DNA from: Copromyces sp. CBS 386.78
Lineage: Eukaryota; Ascomycota; Sordariomycetes; Sordariales; Sordariaceae
DNA length: 64,000 nt
Assembly (NCBI GenBank): GCA_030685235.1
Contig: MU839199.1
Coordinates: 69,325 to 133,324, forward strand
Reading direction: 5' to 3'
The notes under the pieces are model-generated. The model had not been told where the DNA came from and ran no database searches. It saw only the letters and a program-made list of their open reading frames with translations. This document shows positions 51,591 through 61,658 of this stretch, in pieces (positions within the stretch are counted from its first letter, which is position 1; every line of letters starts with the position of its first letter). The translations under genes were made by a program, and so were the position numbers.

Positions 51591-53419
51591 ATGTTCAACT
51601 CACTACAGACCGCCTACAGGGGATGGCTACAACGCAAGCCTCGATACACGCCAGTAGTAGACGACACCGAAAGCCAAACCTCGTCATGCACCGCATCATC
51701 CTCCTCGGAGTCAGGGGCAGAAGTGGAAGGGGAAAAGCCGGTTGAGGCCACGGTGTCGTATGTGCCACCCCCAAGGTCCCAAACATCACCACAGCTAACT
51801 CAACCTTGTGTAATGCAAGGCTAAAACACCACCTCCTAACAGCCTACCTCATCATCACCACCCTAGCCTGGATTAGTCTAGTAATCCGGTTTATTCTTTT
51901 GCCCTTCTTCCTCCTCCTCCCAGACTACTACGAATGGCATGGGCAGCAATGGCAACAGACCAGCAGCAGCAGCAACAACAACAACAACAACCCCAGCAGC
52001 AGTGCCAAAGCATCAAGATGCAAAAGCGTAGCCACCCGCCGCGAATGGCGCTCCCTGACCTCAACCGAAAGAAGCGAGTTCGTGGACGCCATCCACTGTC
52101 TGGCGAGAACTCCCTCACAATGGGGCCCTAATCCTAATCGGACTGTCTATGATGATTTCTCGATTCTACATGGCGGGGTTGGGAGTTGGTGTAAGTCTTA
52201 AAGTCGCCCACCTACGTTCCCAAGCCGTCTGTTGAGCTTCACCAAACGATGATAAACGACTGGACCAAAAAAAAAGAAGAAAAAAGCTGACGTTGGGACT
52301 TGTGACAAAAAAAGGTCATCGCTCGGCATCCTTCCTCCCCTGGCATCGATGGACTTTACACATCTTTGAGAGGATTCTCAAGGACAAGTGTGGGTTTCCT
52401 CGGGAAGCTACCATTCCGTAAGTCGGGTGCACTGCCCTTCTCAACCTAACATCTTTCTTCCACCGGACAGCAGACACTCACTCACACTACTGACTGTCTA
52501 CTGACAATGACTGGAATAACTGCAGCTACTGGGACTGGTCCCTAGACCACCAATCCCTTTCGTCCTCGTCCATTTTTTCGCCCATGACCGGGTTTGGGTC
52601 TGATGGTTCTCCTCCTCCATTTTCCCCATCTCCATCTTCTCCATCTTCCCCATCTCCATCTTCCCCATCTCCATCTTCTCTTTCTTCATCTTCCCCATCC
52701 TCGGGCTCCTCCTCCTCCCTCCTCCCATCAGTAGGCCAAGGCCATTGCGTCCTCAACGGGCCCTTTGCCGACCTCCGCCCCATCATCTACAACCACACCT
52801 ACGTCACGCACTGTTTATCCCGGGGATTCAACGATCCCAAGCGGCCCAACGTCACGGGCGTCATCTCCGGGGAACATTACACACCGGAAGCGATCGGCGA
52901 GATACTGAGGACAGATGACTATCAAGAGTTTGGGAAACGGGTAGAGGAACGACTGCATAATGGGCTGCATCAGGGCGTGGGAGGGGATTTTAGGGCCATG
53001 ACTGCTGCTAATGGTTTGTTTTTTTCTCTTGTCTCTTTTCTTTTACACACTCCCTTTCGACCCCTTGGTGCGACAAGTGATGGAAACTGGATGGTAGAGA
53101 GGTAGACTGCATGCATGCATTCGAATTTTTTATGGGGAAAATAGGTACATATGCTAATGAGAGAGAGAAAACGACTGGAAACAAAACAGACCCCCTCTTC
53201 TACGTCCACCACGCCTCCCTCGACAGAATGTGGTGGCGCTGGCAATGGGAAAACCCCGAGGTTCGGCTGACAGAGTACAGCGGGAAACACATGTTTAACT
53301 CGACACCGGGGGAGGCAAGCCTGAAAGATGTGTTGCTGTATGGAGGGTTTACCGAGGATGTGTTGGTGGAGAGGGCCATGAGTACGGAGAGCGGGGAGTT
53401 GTGTTATCGCTATCAGTGA
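51591..53419 (+). CDS. phomQ: Membrane-anchored tyrosinase (copper oxidase)
   Basis: Five exons (51591-51757, 51820-52190, 52315-52417, 52526-53013, 53190-53419) give 452 residues, all junctions in phase. A membrane helix at about 61-93 follows a Ser/Glu-rich head. The copper A site uses His173, His181 and His190 (LHGGVGSWCHRSASFLPWHRW, the last two in one block). YWDW (215-218) is present. Copper B uses His358 and His362 (LHNGLHQ) and His384 in DPLFYVHHASLDRMWW. Between YWDW and copper B is a Ser-Pro-rich insertion (about 235-265) from a ccatcttc minisatellite. In dikaritin pathways the tyrosinase (UstQ, PhomQ) oxidises the core tyrosine and helps form the ether macrocycle. A lumenal, membrane-held form fits action in the secretory pathway beside the UstYa proteins. 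Confidence 0.92.
52612..52730 (+). repeat. Minisatellite coding for the Ser-Pro insertion of the tyrosinase
   Basis: Tandem imperfect copies of ccatctccatcttc/ccatcttccc. The repeat stays in frame, giving Ser-Pro-Ser-Ser units, so length changes would be tolerated as loop length. Confidence 0.7.
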
Positions 53420-53950
53420 TTTTGGATCTTGGTTTTGGAGGTGTGTAGACTGAAGCAACGTAATGGTGAACTCAAAATGTCTTCCCTCAGAAAATTCGTC
53501 TTGTTGGTTGGCGAGCCGCGGTGCGTAAGGTACCTACCGTAGAGAGGTAGGCGCCGGCGCCAAATTGGCGAAGCGCACATCATCCGCCGCGTCAGGCCGA
53601 GTAAACGCGACAAATCAAAGTCGTAACGCGCGCAAACGCCAAATGAACTTTGTGTGAAGCCAAGACACAAGGATGCATGAGCCGAAGACGAAAAGTTGAC
53701 GGATTGTTATACCGTCAATCTTGAAGTGCAAGGAACCAGTTCACCCTCCATCCGGCATCGCATCGCAACCACCACAGCCAAGCCACCTCAGCTGCTCCCA
53801 GTCCCATCCTGGAGTCACCTGAGTGCCCCTTCCACATCCATCCATCTTTATCCCTTCCCATCCATCACCTCACCAACACCCAACACCGGGCCCAAACACC
53901 AGAACAACAACAAACAACAGGGAATCACCCCTCGAGACTTCACACCGACA
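53420..53950. other. Intergenic region upstream of UstYa copy 4
   Basis: GGCGCC-rich words at 53549-53600 (aggcgccggcgccaaattgg). The forward frame upstream of 53951 is open but Pro/Ser/Thr-rich and lacks features, so the ATG before the membrane-anchor head is preferred. Confidence 0.4.
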
Positions 53951-55611
53951 ATGACAGTCCCCACCTTCAAGTTCCTCCCCTCCTTCCTCTCCTCCTTAAC
54001 CTCCAAATCATCATCAAAACCCTACTTCAGCCTCCCCCAAGCCGACATGGAGCAACATGGCGATAGCGGACCCGGACCCCTCCACCCCCAGCAGGAAAAG
54101 GGACTCGGACAGCAACAACGACGACGGTCCCCCTTGTGCTTGTGGCCAAGCAAAGCCCTAACAACCTTCTGCATCTTCACATCCCTCTTCTTCGCCTGCA
54201 CAACGACCTGGCTAACCGCCGAGCTACACGCCGTGAGCGGGAAGCAGGGGAGTTTTGCAAAGGGGTTTAGGGGGGAGCTTGGTGGGTTTTTTTTTTTTTT
54301 TTTTTGTCTCTTTTCTCTTTCTCTTTCTCTCCCGTCCCGCTCAGGAGCTTTGTTGGCTTGACTTGACCTGACACGGTTACCGGCTGGCTACTGGAGACGG
54401 GAGGTGCCTGTACCGACATGGGAATGGAAGGTAGAGGTAGAATGCACATGAGCACTGACTGACTGATATTGATTTGTTGATGATGAGGCGAAAAAGACGC
54501 TGCAAAACACCTGATATCCGTCAAAACGATCCCCTTCGGCGGGAGCCCTCGCTTCAAGGAGGACGGAACCGAGTACGTGCCGGACGGCGGAAATGCCGGC
54601 GAGGAGCACGACCACGGGGCTTATGTGGGCACGCCGAGGAGGGAGATTGATCATAATTGGGCTTTGTTGCATTGGGGTGAGTTCTCCATTCTCATTCTTT
54701 CCGGATTGGACGGACTGATTGTTCGTTTGGTTGTGTTGACCGCCGAATTTGACTGACTGACTGACTGACTGGCTGGTCGCGTTGCCGTGTCGTGTGTAAA
54801 AAAGGCCGGTTCTTCCTTTTGACGGAAGAAGAAGCCAAGAGCGCTTGGGGGGATGAGTATAAGGAGTTTTGGAGTCCGAAGCATGGGGGATATGTGGCTG
54901 CGTGAGTTGCTTCTTTCTTCTTCTTCCTTCCTCTTCCCTCCTCATTTCGACCCTTCCCCGTCTTGGTTTTTTCCTCCCCTCCATCTGATTTCTCTCCCAT
55001 CCCCTCCCCCTTATACCCTCTTCCCTCCTCATTTCGTCCCTTCCCCTTCTTGGTTTTTCCTCCCTCCCCTCCATCCGATTTCTCTCCCATCCCCTCCCCC
55101 TTAGGTACCCTCTCCCAAACCCCTCAGCTAACTAACCTCCCCCCCCCGCCCCCCCAAAAGCCTAGAAGTAATGCACACCCTCCACTGCCTCGACCACATC
55201 CGCAAAGCCTTTTACCCTCAACACTACCCCGTAGACAGCGACATCCACGGCACCTTACACCGGGACCACTGTCTCGACCATCTCCGGCAGACCGTCCTCT
55301 GTAATGCCGACCTGACGCCCATTCCGTCGCGGTACTACCCGGCGCTGGGACAGAATTACATCGATTCGGATCGCCCGCATACGTGTCGCGATTTCGGCAG
55401 GATTAGGGAATGGGTGAGTGAACGGTTTAATGGGAGCTTGAAAGTTGAGCCGGCGCCGGGGACGGTGGTGGAGGATGAGTGGAGGAATGGAGGCCCTAGT
55501 GGGGGAGAGATGGGCATGGGGCATGGGCATCATGGTGGTGGTGGTGGTGGTGGTGGTGGTGAGGGCCATGAAGGGCATGGGCTTGGTCGTGATGCTGCCC
55601 CTGGTAGGTAA
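53951..55611 (+). CDS. UstYa-family (DUF3328) oxidase, fourth copy, long
   Basis: Four exons (53951-54281, 54497-54676, 54805-54901, 55161-55611) give 352 residues in consistent phase. The membrane helix is at about residues 68-90. Exon 2 and 3 encode the middle of the family (GAYVGTPRREIDHNWALLHW, then RFFLLTEEEAKSAW). Exon 4 begins LEVMHTLHC (HTLHC at 208-212), followed by IRKAFYPQHY, and has HRDHC (236-240) followed by LDHLRQTVLCNADLTP, then CRDFGRIREWV. The C-terminal about 60 residues are Gly/His/Met-rich (run of Gly encoded by ggt at 55535-55560), which is unusual and could bind metal. Intron 1 is long (215 bp) and has a 16-base or longer T tract; intron 3 contains an 87-bp tandem duplication. 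Confidence 0.9.
54931..55104 (+). repeat. 87-bp tandem duplication in intron 3 of UstYa copy 4
   Basis: Two copies, 54931-55017 and 55018-55104, starting ctcttccctcctcatttcg, pyrimidine-rich and differing at a few sites. The second copy lies just before the acceptor-side polypyrimidine region. Confidence 0.8.
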
Positions 55612-57297
55612 GGAGGGTGAGGGTGGGCATGTACCTCCTGCTCCTGGGCAAGGGATGTGAAGGATGTGTCAAAGTACACCATGTCGAGGTGTTGATGATT
55701 ACTTCAAGGGTTGATATAATTTCTTTTGAAATAGTTGTGCTTTGATTGGTGAGTGATAACTGAAGATTATCGTATCGTCGAGTTGGAGGAAGTGACCACA
55801 GTAGTCTGTGTCGGATCCATGATGATGTGATGACACAGTGGAATCGTGGCTTGAGTCCCTTATACCCTGGAGATCCATCATGTTGAATACCTACTAAGCT
55901 CCCTTCCACGATGGTTAAAATGGTTTGGAGGAAGTTGGATGAGTTGAGGGTTCGAGGCCAACTCCACTACCGAAGGGATCCAAAATTGAACCCCAGACTC
56001 CTCTGCATCCCTACCCTGAACTTGAAGACTCAGGAGAAGAAAGCATAAAGGCACTTACTTACTCTTTCGAAGATAGGGTAAGAAGGATGACTTCGTCCTA
56101 AGTACCAACGCAATTGACTGTCGTTTGCGGGCAGACCAAATGGCGGCCTTCATCTCCAAGGCCGTTGGTACCAAGCTGAAGATCGTGAAAGGAACCGTGA
56201 ATCTCTTTGATGAATGATGACCTGACGAGTCAAGTGAGAATGTTCTGCTAAATACCTCTAGACATCCGGAGCAAAAGTAAAACCGTTAGCGCGATTGACT
56301 GGACGCTGCTCAAAGTAGAATAAATTGAAACTCGTGCTGAAAAAAAGGGGCAAAAAGCAAAAAGCAAAAAGCTCGGCCGCCCAAACCCGGAGTTGAACTC
56401 GAGGCCAGCTGCAACCTACGAAACACGCCACGCGTTTTCTGGCTACCAGCACACCTACCACGTAGGCTACTGGCAGTTGTTGGAAGGTGCTAAACTCTGG
56501 GCTTATATGGTCCCCGCCCTGGTAAAGATCCTGCCGCTGGCAAGTTGGGATTGCCTGAGCCTCCACTGTCCTGGTATGTCGATGGGTGCCGACCTGAATA
56601 GGAATTTTCTCTTGTTCCCGCACTCAAAGACTAGTTGGTAAGGCACGTGGTGTCTGTCTCATTGTTCGTTCACGAGCCGTTTGGACAATTCTTTTCAGCC
56701 CTTCAACCCGTCCACGGTGGAGGATCCTTTTCTTAGGCTAGCGGTGAGCGATAATGTGCAATCGGATCGCATAACCTTGGTGTTGAGGACGACATGGAAA
56801 GGTTGTCTTTTGCCTCGTGACACTTTATCCTTTTGGTCCCTTGATTCCGCGTTGACAACGTCGACTATGGAATATCGTGAAGCTCTTTCCGTTTGTTTGT
56901 TACCGTAACCGGCAACCCCATGACCTTTCTTCGACTCATCGAACCTTCACAATGGCGAGAGTATCGTGAAGGGTTCCTCCCGTTTGTTGCCCTGCCGCAA
57001 CCACGATGCCCGGGGAGTATATGAACAAGTTCTGCCAACCACCACCACCATTCACCACGATGCCGAACCTTGTGAGTGACGAACCTTTGCCCCGGTGAAT
57101 GGTCCGCGAGCGTTGAAATATTCAAACGATTTCTTCCACTGGGAAATCCATAAAAGAACCACCTCTGATCGGCTTCCTCCTCTTCCAATCCTCACCACAC
57201 AACCCGCAACAGAAAGTCGACCGACGAAGCGAAATCGAAAACATCAACGACACACAAACCCAACCCAACCCAAACCAAACCCCAGAACATCACCAAG
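55612..57297. other. Intergenic region, possible right edge of the RiPP cluster
   Basis: No supported gene. An imperfect repeat with tatcgtgaagctctttccg (56873) and tatcgtgaagggttcctcc (56964) is present. A T-loop-like word (gttcaactccgggtt on the minus strand near 56385-56400) does not belong to a foldable tRNA. Confidence 0.45.
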
Positions 57298-58008
57298 ATG
57301 TCCTACTCAGGCAGCAGACGCTCGTCTTCTTCCCGCCACACCAGCGGTCGCTCCGGCACTTACTCCTCTTCCAGCTATGGCGGAGGCGGAGGCGGTACTT
57401 ACTCATCCTCCGGTGGAGGCGGCGGCGGCGGCGGCTCCTCCAGCAACGACTACATCCCCACCCCGAACTACGGCCAGGACACACCCAGTTATACCGCGAC
57501 CTCGGGCGGCAGCGGTGGATCCTACTACTCTTCTTCGACGAGCGGCCAGTCCGGCTACTCGGGCTCTCAGCCCCCGTCCTACTACTCCTCGTCTGGCTCG
57601 GGCGGCGGCGGCGCTCCTCCGTCGTACTACTCCTCCACCTCGGGCGGCGGTGGTGGTGGTGGTGGTGGCTCCTCCAGCAACGACTACATCCCGACGCCCA
57701 ACTACGGCCCCGACACGCCCAGCTACACAGCAACCTCCGGTGGTAGCGGTGGGTCCTACTACTCGTCTTCGACGAGCGGCCAGTCCGGCTACTCGGGCTC
57801 CAACCCTCCGTCTTACTACTCCTCCGGCGGCGGCGGCGGCGGCGGCTCTTCGTCTGGTGGTGGTGGTAGCTCGGGCTACTCCGGTGGCTCTTCGTCTGGT
57901 GGTGGTAGCTCGGGCTACTCCGGTGGCTCTTCTTCGGGGGGTGGTGGTTCTTCGAGCTACTCTGGTGGCGGCGGTGGCGGTTCGTCGTATTACTCCAGCC
58001 GCCGCTAA
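57298..58008 (+). CDS. Gly/Ser/Tyr-rich low-complexity protein
   Basis: Single exon, 236 residues, starting MSYSGSRRSSSSR. It is almost entirely Gly, Ser and Tyr. A duplicated block SSSNDYIPTPNYG, DTPSYTATSGGSGGSYYSSS, TSGQSGYSG occurs twice (about residues 49-98 and 122-172), with Gly runs between and after. The leader is CAAC/CCAAAC-rich (57246-57297) and the codons are C- or G-ending, which suggests high expression. No signal peptide or domain. Such composition is typical of disordered or structural (cell-wall, condensate-forming) proteins; the specific role is unknown. Minus-strand open frames opposite it are shadows of the biased composition. Confidence 0.7.
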   Translation: MSYSGSRRSSSSRHTSGRSGTYSSSSYGGGGGGTYSSSGGGGGGGGSSSNDYIPTPNYGQDTPSYTATSGGSGGSYYSSSTSGQSGYSGSQPPSYYSSSGSGGGGAPPSYYSSTSGGGGGGGGGSSSNDYIPTPNYGPDTPSYTATSGGSGGSYYSSSTSGQSGYSGSNPPSYYSSGGGGGGGSSSGGGGSSGYSGGSSSGGGSSGYSGGSSSGGGGSSSYSGGGGGGSSYYSSRR

Positions 58009-59546
58009 GCTGGTTGCTTGGTAGACCCAAGGGGATCATTTGAGGTTAGCAATGAACTTTTCATTTGCAAAGAAACGCAGACAGGAGTGCTAACCAAAAG
58101 AAGTGAACGGTGGTAGTTCGGGAAGGGACACAGAAAGGAAAAGTTGGGGATGGAAAATAAGTCTTGCCAAGTCGAAGAGTTGCAAGGAAGGGAAAACGGG
58201 AACGAATCGGATCGGATCAACAAAGGGCATCAAAAGGCGTTGGAATGATTTAATCATGGCGTTCTGGACTGACTGCGTCCCGTGGTATTGAAATTGCATA
58301 ATGCTTGTGCCTCATTTGCTTCTTGTTCTGATAATGTAATGCTTCTGTGCCACTATGTGTTCAAGACAACTTGGGACATACTCAAACTATGCTCTTTTGC
58401 TCTTCCTTTTGTCGACCATGACTAGGTCGAATGTCAGTATATCACAGCGATCGTCACGATTTGGCCACAATGTTGCGACTTACCTCGCCTTCTTTTTGCC
58501 GACATTTCAAATGGGTTTGGCAAAGGGCTTCTGGCTTGGGCAGGACAGACGGCATGGCGCCAACATGTTATCACGACTCGGGTGTGGGTGTAGAGATAGT
58601 TGACTGTAGATGTGTTCTCTGGTGTGGTGTCTGTATGTCTCCCGCGTCCAGTCGCTCCTCAGATTTGGATTCCATGGTGTTATAAGTGCCGGTGGGCATT
58701 TGTTACTGCCTTTCTTTGGCTTCTTTCGCTGCTCGCAGATTCGCGGTAACAGTAACTCAGTTAAGGAAAGGGCATCCCTACATCAAAATACGATGGGCAA
58801 TCGGCGGGCAGACAATAAAGAAAAAAAACGGTCAGGATGCGAGTAAAAAGGAAGCTGCCACGCTGGGGGTTGTGTTTGTTATGGGCGTGTACATCATTGC
58901 CGGTGCTCTACCCAGCTTCGACAGTAGACTGACTGTGATGTCAAGTGAACTTGAAAGTGGAAGAAATGGAAGTTGGACGCGAAATGTCGAATGCTGACTA
59001 CCTACTATGTGTCAAGGATGCACCAACTCGCGTCCAGGCAACATCACCGTCACGTGCCGTCTTGCGTCCCGGCCATGCGCACCTCAGACGTGGCGTTAAA
59101 CGGTCCGTTACGAGATAGCGGGCTCAGGGCGAGCTACAGGGCGCCAAGTACAAGCCCGTGGACTCGGCAGTGTCAGCGCCTTAAGGTATCCAACCGATCA
59201 ACACCGCCAAGTCGGTTCGTGATAGGCCTGTTACCGGTGTTAGCGATCCTCCAATGCAACCGGACAAGCAAGAAAATATGACTGGTGGTTCGGTTCGGAC
59301 TTCTGACACATCAGATTGGATTTGAAAGCATCATGATGATGCCGTAAGCACTAAGTCTAGATACCAGTCAGCCAGAGATCTTGGAGGATGATTGCGAAAT
59401 GGACTGATGGGTTGGGATATAAAAGCGCCCGTATCCGGAACCCAGAACCAGGCACCCGGGGCAAGGAAGTTCTGAGCACCTCATCATCACCAACATCCAC
59501 ATCACCACCAGCGGTAACTTAGCATCCCCAGTTGCTTCAGGGCACC
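58009..59546. other. Intergenic region upstream of the FAD oxidase
   Basis: Short open frames without domains. The word tagcgggctca occurs at 59116 in a GC-rich segment (59040-59170). Confidence 0.45.
59418..59425 (+). promoter_or_regulatory. TATA box of the FAD oxidase gene
   Basis: tataaaag 129 bp before the ATG, followed by a CA-rich leader (caccaacatccacatcacc). Position and leader fit a fungal core promoter. Confidence 0.55.
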
Positions 59547-61658
59547 ATGTTCCCCCCCAGCCCGCTAAAAGCCGCCCTCCTCAGCAGCGCCCTGCTGCTG
59601 CTATGCACAGCGCCCTTCCCTCTTCACGCCTCCAACGGCAACAACCTCAACGATGATAATTCCAACCCAAGGCCAGACCTAGTCCAAGAACCAATCTCCC
59701 ACCTCCTCCTACAACAAGAACAAATCGCCATCAGCTCAGACGATAACCCAAACTGCCGCTGCATCCCCGGAGATGCCTGCTGGCCCTCCCCATCACAATG
59801 GTCTCGCTTCAACCAAACCGTCAGCGGCCGACTAATCGCCACCGTCCCGCTCGCCTCAGTCTGCTACCCCGAGCATGACCTCTACGACGAAACAAAATGT
59901 GCCCAGCTGCGTGAAAACTGGCATCTCACAGCCACGCACTACCTCGACTCAGCGAGTGTTATGAACCAGTTTTTTGCGCGGGGTCCCGACGGAGGGGGGT
60001 GTGATGCGATTGTTGAGGCCACTTCGTTTGGACAGATTGGGGAGGAGGTAGGAAAGGATGACAACGAGAAGAAGCAGAAGAACCAGGAGGGAAAAAGGTG
60101 CAGCATAGGATCCAACGTGGTCTACTCCGTCAACGCATCCTCCTCCACCGACTTTTCACACACCATGGCCTTCGCCCACCGACACAACATCCGGCTCGTA
60201 ATCCGCAACACGGGACATGATTACCTGGGTAAATCCACCGGTTTTGGGGCCCTCGCTTTATGGACCCATCACCTCAAGGATATTACCTTTTTCGTCGATT
60301 TCGATAACACCCATGAAGCCGAACAGCAGCAAAAAAGTGTCGCCGCATACAAAGGCAAAGCAGCCCGCCTGGGCGCCGGCGTGCAAGTCTCCGACGCCTT
60401 TGCTGCCGCCAAAGCCCACGGACTAGTCCTCCACGGCGGAAACTGCGAGAGCGTAGGCGTAGTAGGCGGGTACACCCAGGGCGGCGGACACTCCGTCTTG
60501 TCATCTGCATTGGGGTTGGGCGCGGACCAGGTGCTTGAGTGGGAAGTTGTCATCCCGCCTTCCCCTGCCACTGGACATGCCGAGCCGAGGTTGGTGACGG
60601 CTACGCCGTTTAACGAGTATGCCGATCTGTACTGGGCGCTGTCGGGCGGCGGAGGAGGGACTTTTGGGGCGGTGGTCTCTGTGACGGTTAAGGCGTGGGA
60701 GGATTTTGAGACGGCTGGGGCTACCTTGATGTTTGGCGCTGCTGGGCTGCAAGATAGGGGGATCTTTGTTAAGGGTGTACAGGCCTGGCTGGAGGCTTTG
60801 CCGGGGATTGTGGATTTGGGCGCTGGGGCGATTTGGTTCCTCTTGAAGGATGTGTTGGCTGTCAGCCCGGTTATGGCGCCGGGCGTGAAGGCCAACGAGT
60901 TGGAACAGGCGTTTAGGCCGGTTATGGACAAGCTTGATGGGTTGGGAATTCCGTATGGTATGTTCGTGTTGCTTGTGAAGATGAGTGTTCAGGAGCGAAG
61001 GTGTGCTAACCATTGGCTTCGATGCAGCTTCGTCGTTTACTGACTTTTCGTCCTTTCACGATGCCGTAGCTGCCATGGTTGCCCAGCAGAACGTCACAGA
61101 CGCCAATATGGGAGGACGCCTAATTCCTCGCTCGTTGGTAACGGAAAAGAAGGGCGCCGAGAAGCTGACAGCAGCTTTGGACGCCATCGTCAGTGCCGAC
61201 GGTATCGTGTCTGGTATTTCGGTCAACATCGAGAGGGCACGGAAGTTGTCCAAGGCGTATCCCAACTCGGTCAACCCGTTGTTTGAGTCGGCCATTCATA
61301 TTGGCGTGTTCGGATTGTGAGTATCACTTGTCCACTCCCTCGTTGAAGACAGGTACTAACAGCTGAAACTCGCAGCCCATATAACCACCTCGACTTCGCC
61401 GCCAACATCTACGCCCAGGACAAGATCACCAACGTTTTCGGAGCCGCTCTTGAGAAGCTCACTCCCGGGGGCGGTGCTTATCTCAACGAAGGCGATCCGC
61501 ATCAGCCAGACTGGCAGACCACCTTTTACGGAGAAAACTATGAGAGGCTACTGGCCATTAAGAACAAGTACGATCCGGAAGGGTTGCTGTATGCGTTGAC
61601 AGCGGTGGGGAGTGAGCAGTGGGTACAGAAGGAGGATGGGAGACTTTGTCGGGCTTAG
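59547..61658 (+). CDS. Secreted FAD-linked oxidase (PCMH/BBE type)
   Basis: Three exons (59547-60957, 61028-61316, 61376-61658) give 660 residues. The ATG at 59547 begins a clear signal peptide (about residues 1-28). The FAD-binding PCMH domain shows VIRNTGHDYLGKSTGFGALA with the usual covalent-FAD His, and GGNCESVGVVGGYTQGGGHS with Cys and Gly motif, then GLGADQVLEWEVV. The C-terminus has the BBE-type end after PYNHLDFAANIY and LLYALTAVGSEQW. Enzymes of this group oxidise alcohols, sugars or alkaloid-type substrates and are common in fungal metabolite clusters. It lies 4 kb beyond the last UstYa gene and 2 kb before the PKS, so it could serve either or neither. Confidence 0.9.

Noticed and set aside
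56378..56465. tRNA-like stretch on the minus strand (T-loop-like word GTTCAACTC)
   Set aside because: The T-stem does not pair and no acceptor stem or anticodon arm can be folded around it.
57290..58039. Minus-strand frame of 249 codons and a second plus frame over the Gly/Ser/Tyr gene
   Set aside because: Low-complexity shadows; the chosen frame has the regular duplicated blocks and a good leader.
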